Positions 1 to 7,378 of a DNA stretch of 24,810 nt are shown in pieces. Both the position numbers and the translations under genes were made by a program. The stretch is taken from the NCBI GenBank assembly GCA_964605185.1, contig CAZSBF010000066.1, positions 1 through 24,810 on the forward strand, read 5' to 3'. Origin of the DNA: JACRIM01 sp964605185 (lineage in GTDB: Bacteria > Planctomycetota > Phycisphaerae > UBA1845 > UTPLA1). The notes beneath the pieces were generated by a model. That model made no database searches and was not told the DNA's origin. It saw only the letters and a program-made list of their open reading frames with translations. Position 1 is the stretch's first letter; the number at the start of each line of letters is the position of its first letter.

Positions 1-126
1 TGCCATGCGGCGGTCTTTGATATGAATGGCAAGGTTGTGTCCGGACCGCCACCCAAGGCACTGCCCGAATATGCGGTGTCGGTGGCGCAGGGCGAAGTCA
101 TTATTAAGGGTCCGAAGGAAGGCTAG
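1..126 (+). CDS. Rieske iron-sulfur protein, C-terminal end (partial)
   Basis: Frame 1 is open from the window edge to a TAG at 124-126, giving the last 41 residues of a protein. It begins with CHAAVFDMNGKVVSGPPP, which matches the second cluster-binding box of Rieske proteins (Cys and His ligands, then F/Y-D, then a G-x-V-x-x-GP turn); the first box lies outside the window. In this family the [2Fe-2S] cluster takes electrons from quinol at the Qo site of cytochrome b. The gene ends 9 bases before the cytochrome b gene, the usual order for bc1/b6f-type operons. One departure is that the common CPCHGS box reads CHAA after the Cys. The preceding residues cannot be seen. Confidence 0.85.
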   Translation, partial: CHAAVFDMNGKVVSGPPPKALPEYAVSVAQGEVIIKGPKEG

Positions 127-135
127 GCGATCACG

Positions 136-1317
136 ATGTGGACACGACTCAAGCGTCTGCCCGGCTATCTCGATGAGCGGATTGCGTATACGCCGGTTCA
201 CCACTTTATGGTGAAACAGCTATACAAGCGCCTTCCGCCGCACACCGGCTGGATGCATGTCTTCGGCAGCGTCGCCCTGTTTACCTTTGTGAGCCAGTTT
301 GTCACCGGAATCCTGTTGCTCTTGTATTACCGGCCGACCTTGAAGGAGGCCCATGAGTCAATTCAGTACATCACCGGCGAAGTTCCTTTCGGCTGGTTGA
401 TGCGCCAGGTTCACGCGTGGGGGGCCACATTCATGATGGCGGCAGTGCTCATGCACATGACGCGGACCTATTTCATGGGTTCGTTCAAGAAGCCACGCGA
501 ATTCACCTGGGTGCTGGGCGTGGTGTTGTTTCTATTGACGATGTTCTTCGGCTTTACGGGTTATTTGCTGCCGTGGAATCAGTTGTCGTATTGGGCGACC
601 ACGGTCGGCACTGAAGTCGTCGGCGCAATTCCCTATGCAGGCGAACACTTGAAGCAAGTGCTGCTGGGCGGCCCGACGGTCGGACAGGAAACGCTTTCAC
701 GATTCTTCGTGGTTCACGTAGCCCTCCTGCCATGGGCCCTGGTCATCGTCCTGACGGCCCACTTGGTGTTGATGCGCCTGCACAATCTCGCCACCCTCGA
801 GGATGTCGGCCAGGAAAAACCATTCACGCCGGAATCAGGCGTTCCGTTTTGGCCGGTCCACATGGCCAAGGAAGGCGCAGTTGCGGCGGTCATCTTTGCA
901 TCGTTGTTCACTCTGTCGGTGTTGTCGCCGTGGGAAATCGGTGAGCCGGCCAATCCGCTCGAAACACCGGAAGGCATCAAGCCGGAGTGGTACTTCCTCC
1001 CGACGTATCAACTGCTCAAGTACTTCTCCGGGCCGCTCGGAAAATTCCTCGGCATCATGATCTCAGGCGTTCCGTTTGCGCTTCTTTTCCTGTGGCCATT
1101 CATCGAACGTAGCCCGGCCCGGCACCCGCGAAAGCGAAAATGGGCAACGCGCCTTGGAATTGTCGCGGTCGCATTGGCCCTGGGTTTCGGCATCCTCGGC
1201 CACCTTTCCGAAACCACCGTTCATTTTGGGAGCATGGCCATCCAGTTTGATGTGTACGGAAAGCCAAAACTATTGGACGCCAGCGCTGCAGCAGAACATG
1301 CGGCCAAGAAGCACTGA
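136..1317 (+). CDS. Cytochrome b, fused b6 plus subunit IV type
   Basis: This 393-residue protein is the quinol-oxidising membrane subunit of a Rieske/cytochrome b complex. Two histidine pairs for the two b hemes are visible: H93/H107 in RQVHAWGA...VLMHMTR, and H194/H209 in FFVVHVA...LTAHLVL. The PEWYFLP motif of the Qo site is at about 283-289. Hydrophobic segments near 45-65, 92-113, 124-146, 190-214, 247-264, 303-322 and 338-355 suggest seven helices, as expected if b6 (four) and subunit IV (three) are joined. The 15-residue spacing of the second pair is the b6f form; mitochondrial-type cytochrome b has 14. The position matching the b6 cysteine that holds heme ci (after the LPPH motif at 33-36) is Val42, so that heme should not be covalently attached. 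The ATG at 136 is the first start after the Rieske stop and has no clear Shine-Dalgarno. No c1 gene follows. Confidence 0.95.
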   Translation: MWTRLKRLPGYLDERIAYTPVHHFMVKQLYKRLPPHTGWMHVFGSVALFTFVSQFVTGILLLLYYRPTLKEAHESIQYITGEVPFGWLMRQVHAWGATFMMAAVLMHMTRTYFMGSFKKPREFTWVLGVVLFLLTMFFGFTGYLLPWNQLSYWATTVGTEVVGAIPYAGEHLKQVLLGGPTVGQETLSRFFVVHVALLPWALVIVLTAHLVLMRLHNLATLEDVGQEKPFTPESGVPFWPVHMAKEGAVAAVIFASLFTLSVLSPWEIGEPANPLETPEGIKPEWYFLPTYQLLKYFSGPLGKFLGIMISGVPFALLFLWPFIERSPARHPRKRKWATRLGIVAVALALGFGILGHLSETTVHFGSMAIQFDVYGKPKLLDASAAAEHAAKKH

Positions 1318-1344
1318 TGCGAAACGAATCGCGGCTCACACGGG

Positions 1345-2319
1345 CTACTGTGGGCGGTTTAGCAATTCGCGAATTTGCCTCTGATTGAGCACGGTGTCAA
1401 GGTGGACTTTTGCGGCGATCTCCGCGGCACGCTCGGGCGTAAACGCGAGCGTCGGCAATGACACGGAATTGTGGCATCGCAGGCAGACCATGTCGGCGGT
1501 AATCGCGGCCCTCCCCTCGGAATCGAGTCGAACCGTCATCTTATCGTCGCTCAAGAACGCGTTGAAATCCACCTGTTCACCGCTAAGGCGGAAGATATGC
1601 GACTGACGATCCGCAACGTGAGCGTATGGGCCTACGACCTCAGGCGGCATCACCATGTCCTTGAGAACTGCATTGGGCAAATGGCAGCTTTCGCAGGTCA
1701 GCGTTTCCACATAATCGACACCGGTAAACGTCACACCCTTGTGCAACGCCATGTTCTGGTCGTCGTGGCAGGCGACACACTCATTACGCAATCCATTGGG
1801 CCGGTCGTTAACCGTCGAATAGTGTGGATCGTGACAGTAGCCGCAGTTAAACGACGAGTGTCCACCGCTGGCTCGTAATTCGACCCACTGTTGATTCTGA
1901 TCAACGAAGTCATCCCGGGCTCGAATTTCCCCGGCATCCGCATCGGGCGGCTTTCCATGACATTTGCCGCACGTCTGGGCACCGGTGAGGTCAACATAGA
2001 GCATTCGGGCGAATGGATTCGGCAGGTGATTGGAGCCGGGGCCGTGGCATTCCTCGCAATCAAACGCATTGTGCGCGTGCTGCTCCACCCGTTCGGCATA
2101 GTCGGGGTGGCAGGACGCGCAGGCGGCTTTGCCGACAGTCGTGGCCCCCCCATTTGTGGGGTCGGTTGTGTTGTTGTAGTTGTAAGGATTCGGTTGGGCG
2201 GGGGGAATCGTCGGGCAACCCGTCGCCCCGGTAAAGAAAAGAAAGGTCGCACCGAGGGCGGCCAGGATCAATGGTTGCGACCAAAGTGTCTTCGCGCTGC
2301 GTGCGCCCATAGTGTTCAC
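1345..2319 (-). CDS. Exported heptaheme cytochrome c, probable lipoprotein
   Basis: This 324-residue protein carries seven CxxCH heme sites: CASCH (67), CEECH (88), CGKCH (117), CGYCH (159), CVACH (181), CESCH (209) and CLRCH (279). The N-terminus has a hydrophobic segment (about 16-30) ending in GATGC, so Cys35 may be lipidated, followed by a Pro/Asn-rich tether. Many further His residues could act as distal ligands. The layout resembles DmsE/MtrA-like or NrfB-like periplasmic electron carriers; I cannot name the family more closely. The listed start is a GTG at 2319; an in-frame ATG at 2310 keeps the signal sequence and is equally possible, and neither has a clear ribosome site. It lies downstream of the nonaheme gene on the same strand and converges on cytochrome b, suggesting that it accepts electrons from the Rieske/b complex. 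Confidence 0.88.
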   Translation of the reverse strand: MNTMGARSAKTLWSQPLILAALGATFLFFTGATGCPTIPPAQPNPYNYNNTTDPTNGGATTVGKAACASCHPDYAERVEQHAHNAFDCEECHGPGSNHLPNPFARMLYVDLTGAQTCGKCHGKPPDADAGEIRARDDFVDQNQQWVELRASGGHSSFNCGYCHDPHYSTVNDRPNGLRNECVACHDDQNMALHKGVTFTGVDYVETLTCESCHLPNAVLKDMVMPPEVVGPYAHVADRQSHIFRLSGEQVDFNAFLSDDKMTVRLDSEGRAAITADMVCLRCHNSVSLPTLAFTPERAAEIAAKVHLDTVLNQRQIRELLNRPQ

Positions 2320-2424
2320 CAGTGCGAGGGCGTCATTGTACGAAAAAACCGAGGCTCGAGGCGCCGGTGTTCGGGAAGAGAGGATGGCACCCCGAGTCTC
2401 GATGTACTGATCACGGCTGTTCCA

Positions 2425-2462
2425 CGCTTCGCTCCCGGAGCGAGTGAGCCGGGAGCGAAGCG
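2425..2462. repeat. Perfect 14-bp inverted repeat between two cytochrome genes
   Basis: The arm CGCTTCGCTCCCGG at 2425-2438 is exactly complementary to 2449-2462, with a 10-base spacer (2439-2448). It sits 13 bases after the stop of the nonaheme gene and about 105 bases before the start of the heptaheme gene, so the minus-strand transcript would fold into a very stable hairpin. No T-run follows on either strand, so it is not a standard intrinsic terminator. It may protect or process an mRNA end, or be a copy of a dispersed palindrome. Confidence 0.8.
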
Positions 2463-2475
2463 AATATGAAGCCGG

Positions 2476-3966
2476 TTATGGAACCACGTCCGGTGCGTTG
2501 AGGGCGAGTTCCTCTGCAATCATGAGTCCTTCCCGGACGAAATCAGGATTGTGTGCGCCGCTGCCGCCACCTTCTCGCACATAGTAGAGAATGTAGCGGG
2601 CCTTTTTGATCTCATTCGGGATCTTGGCCTGGCCGGTTGCGTCATTCTTCGGCCCGCACTCGCTGGTGAATTCCCAGCAGTGCTCAACCGAGGCGCACCC
2701 GGTGGCAGGAGCCAAGCCGGCGCACCACATGGCCTGAGCCGGTCGGGCGGACCACGCTTCCAGAGCTTCTTCAACCAGTGCGAGGCGAACTTCGATTTCT
2801 GACTTCAATGCTTCAAGTTTGGCCTCGGCAATTTCCTCCGTGCCGTGGCACTGCACGCAATTGATGAAAGTGACGCCAAACGTATGCCCGGAGACTGCCG
2901 GAGCCACGCCCTCTTCGAACGGCTTTCGGGCCACGTGACACGTCGAGCACTGTTCGGGGGCATTGAGGTGGACCGAGGCCCGCGGCGGAATGATCGGTTC
3001 CGGGTACGCCGCTGGCGAGGGAATCTCGCCGAAGAACACGTTGGCCTGATCGCTGGGGTGCGGCTCACGAGAGGAGTCCGTCCATACGCGATCGCGGGTA
3101 TGGTGGCACTGTCCGCAGATGTTGAATCGAGTCGGGTCCTGAACCGCGGCAAGGTCCGTGGTCGGAGTCGTGAATTTGATCTGGGGGTATCGGAGCTGAT
3201 AGTCGCGCCCGTCTTCCGGCGCTGCCGCATTGCCCGTCTTGGCGTGCGGATTATGACAAACGGCACAAGTTATGCCGGCCATCTGCTCGCTGGTTAAACC
3301 GGCCAGAGCATTTTCCGGAACGGTCTCGCCCTTGATGATGGCCTTGTAGAAATAGTCACCCGAGTGGCACTTGCCGCAACTCGACAGCGATGTGCCGGCC
3401 GCGAATCTTGGAACCAATTCCGGCTCGACGGCGGCATGTTTCGACATGCCCCAATCCTCAAAATTCGGATGATGCTCACCGGTGTGGCACTGCCCGCAGA
3501 CGTCCGCCATGATGCTGATCTTCGGACGAAGTGACTCGTCACTGGCATTCATCGCGTGTTCAGCCGCGGCGCCGTGGCAATTCTCGCATTGCACGCCGGC
3601 AAGCGAATTGGTCGTGGCCCGATCGACGTAGCCGCCCTCTTCGCCAAACCCAACGGTGTGGCAGCCAAGACAGTTGGCGTTGGTGCCCTGTCCGATCGCT
3701 TCAAGCGTCTCCAATGCCGTAGAGTGGAGCGTGCCCACCCAGTCGGTGTGAATATTGTTGTGGCACTGCATGCAAACGGTGGCACCCTTGTACTTCCCGG
3801 TAACACCCGAATCTCCGGGAGTCACTGGGTCGCCATCACCATCCCCATCATCAGGCGGCGGAACGTTCAGGCAACCGGCCGGACCGGTTAATCCCATAAA
3901 GATGGGAAGAGAAAAGCCAATCACAATCATCGCATGGAGGGAGGACTTTCGGGGGAACTTAAACAT
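2476..3966 (-). CDS. Exported nonaheme cytochrome c, probable lipoprotein
   Basis: This 496-residue protein has nine CxxCH sites, at residues 65, 99, 127, 157, 197, 234, 284 (CGQCHH), 340 and 370. The N-terminus (RK, hydrophobic 12-27, then GPAGC) suggests export with lipidation at Cys32, followed by an Asp/Gly/Pro-rich linker (38-55). The heme region recalls the cytochrome c554 / hydroxylamine-oxidoreductase / NrfA superfamily. The C-terminal part (about 380-490) is helical and ends with a KARYILYYVREGGGSGAHNP segment like the terminal helix of those enzymes. Between the helices are four cysteines outside heme motifs (415, 424, 430, 437). No active-site Lys-heme or crosslinking Tyr can be assigned, so an electron-carrier role is as likely as an enzyme. 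The ATG at 3966 is preferred over a GTG at 3981 because GAGGAG lies 5 bases before it. Confidence 0.9.
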   Translation of the reverse strand: MFKFPRKSSLHAMIVIGFSLPIFMGLTGPAGCLNVPPPDDGDGDGDPVTPGDSGVTGKYKGATVCMQCHNNIHTDWVGTLHSTALETLEAIGQGTNANCLGCHTVGFGEEGGYVDRATTNSLAGVQCENCHGAAAEHAMNASDESLRPKISIMADVCGQCHTGEHHPNFEDWGMSKHAAVEPELVPRFAAGTSLSSCGKCHSGDYFYKAIIKGETVPENALAGLTSEQMAGITCAVCHNPHAKTGNAAAPEDGRDYQLRYPQIKFTTPTTDLAAVQDPTRFNICGQCHHTRDRVWTDSSREPHPSDQANVFFGEIPSPAAYPEPIIPPRASVHLNAPEQCSTCHVARKPFEEGVAPAVSGHTFGVTFINCVQCHGTEEIAEAKLEALKSEIEVRLALVEEALEAWSARPAQAMWCAGLAPATGCASVEHCWEFTSECGPKNDATGQAKIPNEIKKARYILYYVREGGGSGAHNPDFVREGLMIAEELALNAPDVVP

Positions 3967-4361
3967 GATGACTCCTCGCACGTGGGACTGGCCGCCAAAA
4001 CCGCTCAGCGGCAGGACTCGGACAGATGGATCGCACCCGTCCGAAATGATATCGCCCGAACTAATGGCAGTTTGCGTGCCACTCGGTGGTCACTGTCGAA
4101 AGATCGCCGTTTTTGCGGTTTCTTCGCCAATTGTTGCCAAAACCGATGCACCCATCGCCCTGACCATTGCGCGAGAGTCCGCCCCCCGCTGCGGCTGGGT
4201 CCACACCCTCGAATCGCGGAATATTGCCCCATAGAGGACGCGCAAACGGTCCGGGAATTGCCAAGATATCTTCACGGATGCAACCTCCAAGAGCGAAAAC
4301 CCAGACCCCGAGGACCGGAATTCGGCTGGCGGCCCCGCCGTATGACCCCATAATAACGGCC
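3967..4361. other. Divergent intergenic region between heme-protein genes
   Basis: About 395 bases separate the divergently transcribed nonaheme gene and the octaheme-cytochrome b gene, so promoters for both must lie here. Apart from the ribosome site at 3972-3977 I see no convincing -35/-10 pair, no long operator palindrome and no terminator. The frame of the plus-strand gene stays open upstream to a TTG at 4167, but that stretch is Arg/Pro-rich, has no signal sequence and looks non-coding. Confidence 0.6.
3972..3977 (-). promoter_or_regulatory. Shine-Dalgarno site fixing the nonaheme gene start
   Basis: GAGGAG on the minus strand lies 5 bases upstream of the ATG at 3966. The alternative GTG at 3981 would place this site inside the coding region, so the ATG is the better start. 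Confidence 0.7.
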
Positions 4362-6245
4362 ATGGTGCCGCCAACTGTGCGACGAATTACGTTCTTGGCC
4401 GCCGGGCTGCTCGTGGGAATCCTCGCTGCGGATACACGCGCGGATGACCCGGACAATTGCCTCCTCTGTCACCAATTTCGTGGCCTGAGCCGACTCGACC
4501 CGGAAACATCCAAGCTACACCTGTTTTTCGCCGATCCGGACTATTCAAATCACCGTCGTGGCCCGCACGCACGATTGGGCTGCACCGACTGTCACGAGCG
4601 ATCCGAAGTGTCGGTGATCCCCCACAAAACCGTGACGCCGGTCGACTGCGCCCGCGCTTGTCACCTTGCCAACCAGTCGGGCGTAGCCCGGGAATTCAAC
4701 CACGCCCATGTAAAGCGCATGTTGCAGGAAAGCGCGCACACCGCAGACATTCTGTCAAAGTTGCAATTCTCGAAAGGTCCGCTCCTTTCGCCCGATCAAT
4801 CGAATTGCCTGTACTGCCACGACGAGCCGGTCTTCCGCAATCCGGCAAAGGCGATTCCCCGCGTCGCGGAAATGCCCAGCCACGTATTCGACCGTTGTGA
4901 CGTCTGCCATAAAGAAGCAGCACCACTCGATACCGAGTATTTCCTGCGCCACGTCGCATCGCGCCTGGTGCCGGCCCGTCCTCCGTTGGAATTAGCACAA
5001 GTTTGCGCCGTCTGCCATAGCGATCCACTCGTTAACAAATCGCATGAACTCCCGGACGCAGTTGCGAGCTTCGTTCGCAGTTTCCACGGCAAGGCAGCGC
5101 TCCTTGGAGACGACACCTCGGCGAATTGCCTTTCATGTCACGTCAGCGCGGGCGACAACGCCCATCGAATGTTGGGAAAGAGCAACGCATTGTCGCCGGT
5201 GAATCCTGTGCGCATTGCGGACTCATGCCGCAGCACCGACTGCCACCCCGGCGCCGACAAGAGCATCGCCGCTACCGCCGTTCATCTCGATCTTCCGACG
5301 GCGCACGGGTCGATGGAATACTTGCTGGCCGTCACGTTCATTGTGCTTACGATCTTGACCTTCGGGCCGTCGGCACTCCTCGTATTGCTTGAGTTGTTCC
5401 AGATCATTGTGGGCCGCGAGCAGCATGAGGATCATCACGTTCGTGGCTTGGCCCAGAAGCTGATGGCCGACCCGCGCGGACGCGAACGGCTCAAGCGTTT
5501 CAAACCGCGCCACCGCGTTCAGCACTGGATCCTGACCGTGCTTTTCACGCTGCTGGTCATGACCGGTTTCCCGATGAAGTTCGCCGATCATGCCTGGGCC
5601 GAGGCGATGGTTAACCTCTTCGGCGGATTGCAAATCGCCCGCGTAGTTCATCACTGGGCGGGTATCTTCCTCGTCATCGGATTCATCACGCACATGGTGG
5701 ACGTGTTTTTCGTATTCCTCGCAAGGGCGCGGGAACTCATGGAGGTGGGCCACAAGAATGGCTACAGGAAGGCGTTCACCTCGCTGCCGATGTGGATTTC
5801 ACCGACCGACGTAAAAAAGACGTTCCAACTGCTGGCTTGTTTGCTGTTCCTGCGAAAAGACCGCCCGACGTTCGGCCGCTTCAGCCCCGCGGAAAAGTTT
5901 GAGTACCTCGGCGTTTTCTGGGGCACGATGCTCCTCGGAATCACCGGCGCAATTCTCTGGGGCGAGCAATATGCCTCGCATTGGCTGGGCGGCCTCTTTG
6001 GCGGCCGCGTGTTCAATCTCTCGACCATTGCCCACACCTATGAAGCGTTTCTCGCCGTCATTCACGTCGGCATCCTGCATATTTACAACGTAATCCTCGC
6101 ACCACGTGTCTTCCCGCTTTCGCCCGCCACCATCACGGGCCATACGCCGCTCGACAAACTTGTCGAGGAACACAGCGAACTCGTCGAAGAGGTTGCCCGC
6201 GATCTGGGACTCTTGCCGCAGGAGAAGCCGAATGAGCCAGCCTGA
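4362..6245 (+). CDS. Octaheme cytochrome c fused to membrane cytochrome b (CbcL-like)
   Basis: This 627-residue protein starts with a signal sequence (RR at 7-8, hydrophobic 10-22, ADTRA-DD), which decides the ATG at 4362 over upstream in-frame starts. Residues 30-310 carry six CxxCH sites (33, 74, 149, 179, 215, 256) plus a CX3CH (CARACH, 96-101) and a CX4CH (CRSTDCH, 289-295). From 318 onward it is a membrane cytochrome b of the FdnI/HydC/thiosulfate-reductase type: helices near 318-345, 388-405, 427-450, 515-533 and 555-580, with candidate heme b ligands H388, H430/H431, H558, H568 and H573. The same order, multiheme c then b-type domain, is found in Geobacter CbcL, an inner-membrane menaquinol oxidase feeding extracellular electron transfer. 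A quinol/multiheme oxidoreductase role here is inferred from that architecture. The stop overlaps the next gene by 14 bases. Confidence 0.88.
   Translation: MVPPTVRRITFLAAGLLVGILAADTRADDPDNCLLCHQFRGLSRLDPETSKLHLFFADPDYSNHRRGPHARLGCTDCHERSEVSVIPHKTVTPVDCARACHLANQSGVAREFNHAHVKRMLQESAHTADILSKLQFSKGPLLSPDQSNCLYCHDEPVFRNPAKAIPRVAEMPSHVFDRCDVCHKEAAPLDTEYFLRHVASRLVPARPPLELAQVCAVCHSDPLVNKSHELPDAVASFVRSFHGKAALLGDDTSANCLSCHVSAGDNAHRMLGKSNALSPVNPVRIADSCRSTDCHPGADKSIAATAVHLDLPTAHGSMEYLLAVTFIVLTILTFGPSALLVLLELFQIIVGREQHEDHHVRGLAQKLMADPRGRERLKRFKPRHRVQHWILTVLFTLLVMTGFPMKFADHAWAEAMVNLFGGLQIARVVHHWAGIFLVIGFITHMVDVFFVFLARARELMEVGHKNGYRKAFTSLPMWISPTDVKKTFQLLACLLFLRKDRPTFGRFSPAEKFEYLGVFWGTMLLGITGAILWGEQYASHWLGGLFGGRVFNLSTIAHTYEAFLAVIHVGILHIYNVILAPRVFPLSPATITGHTPLDKLVEEHSELVEEVARDLGLLPQEKPNEPA
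6220..6224 (+). promoter_or_regulatory. Shine-Dalgarno site inside the upstream gene
   Basis: AGGAG within the last codons of the octaheme-cytochrome b gene lies 7 bases before the ATG at 6232. It selects that start and implies translational coupling of the two proteins. Confidence 0.7.
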
Positions 6246-7332
6246 CGGCATCCCCACGACCGATCCGATCTCCTCCGCGAAGCGCTGGTATCGCAGCGTG
6301 CGCAAGACGATTTCGCGCATCTATGCGACGTTCCTGATGGCACTGATTCTTTACCTAACGCTATCGGCCGTGTGGTACCTGATCTCGTCACTCGCCAAGA
6401 GCAGCACACCCGAGCAACTCACCAACATCCCCGTCAAGATGGATCGTGCCTTGCTCGACACCGAGCGGGCCGCCTGGCGCGGGTTTGAAGTCTCCGACAA
6501 TCCACGAACGCCACTGGCTCACTATCACCGCGTTGACGGGTGGATTCAGCCCGACAAATTCAATGGCTGCACGCAATCGGGGTGTCACGCGCCTTTGCCA
6601 CACTCAAAGCGAAAGGAAGTTCGAGCCTTCCTGAACATGCATGCCACCAGCCTGCACTGCGGCGTTTGTCACATGCAGACCGACAAGATTCCGCTCGACG
6701 TTTTGTGGTATGACCTCGCCAATGGTCAGCCACAAAGTTCGCCTGCGATCCTCGAAGCGTATGGCTTGCTGCTTGGCTCGCCCCCAAAGCCCGACGACGA
6801 GGCCGCCTTAAAGGCGCTGCAGGAGAAACTCGTTCGACTCCTGAACGATGCTGCCACGGGTGCGGGAAACCCACCGGCGATTCAGGATTTGGCAGAGCAC
6901 TTTGCAGCCGTCCGGGCCACCAGCGAAGCATTCCCGAAGCTGCTCACGGCCGGTCGTGAATCCTTGCCCAAACATTTTCGAGGTGAGTATGGCGCGAAGC
7001 TCGCCCTGGCGGGCGGGTCACCCCGCAGCCCAATACTGGCTCATCCAAACACGGAACAGGCCGTCAATGCATTTCTGGATCGACGCGATTCGGCAACCGG
7101 CGAAAACCGAAAGGCTCTGCTCGACGCCGTTCATCCGCTTAAACGGCCCAAGGCGCTGCATTGCTCCGATTGCCATACGACCGGCCAATCACTGATTGAC
7201 TTCGCCAAAGTCGGCTACCCGGCCGCGCGGGGCGATGCCTTACGATCGCCCATCATTGTGCGCATGATCGAAAGCATCAACGCCGGCCGCGAGATGCACC
7301 TGCCGGGAATTGTGAAGCCGAACTCGCCTTAA
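6232..7332 (+). CDS. Membrane-anchored triheme cytochrome c
   Basis: This 366-residue protein has one N-terminal transmembrane helix (about 33-53) after a basic segment, so it should be anchored with the rest outside the cytoplasm. Heme sites are a CX4CH (CTQSGCH, 113-119), CGVCH (143-147) and CSDCH (311-315). A helical stretch of about 160 residues without heme sites separates the second and third. The CX4CH-APLPH pattern followed by a second site about 25 residues later recalls NapC/NrfH or cytochrome c3-like small heme domains, but I do not recognise the whole protein. It overlaps the preceding gene by 14 bases, so the two probably form one complex in which this protein relays electrons from the octaheme-b fusion. 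The ATG at 6232 is chosen for its Shine-Dalgarno; the frame is also open upstream to 6106. Confidence 0.85.
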   Translation: MSQPDGIPTTDPISSAKRWYRSVRKTISRIYATFLMALILYLTLSAVWYLISSLAKSSTPEQLTNIPVKMDRALLDTERAAWRGFEVSDNPRTPLAHYHRVDGWIQPDKFNGCTQSGCHAPLPHSKRKEVRAFLNMHATSLHCGVCHMQTDKIPLDVLWYDLANGQPQSSPAILEAYGLLLGSPPKPDDEAALKALQEKLVRLLNDAATGAGNPPAIQDLAEHFAAVRATSEAFPKLLTAGRESLPKHFRGEYGAKLALAGGSPRSPILAHPNTEQAVNAFLDRRDSATGENRKALLDAVHPLKRPKALHCSDCHTTGQSLIDFAKVGYPAARGDALRSPIIVRMIESINAGREMHLPGIVKPNSP

Positions 7333-7378
7333 TTCGCATCATTTGCCAATTCGCCCTGACGGCCTAGCATATGGCCGC

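Noticed and set aside
4167..4361. Upstream extension of the octaheme-cytochrome b gene from a TTG
   Set aside because: The added 65 residues are Arg/Pro-rich and would bury the signal peptide; the ATG at 4362 gives a proper export signal.
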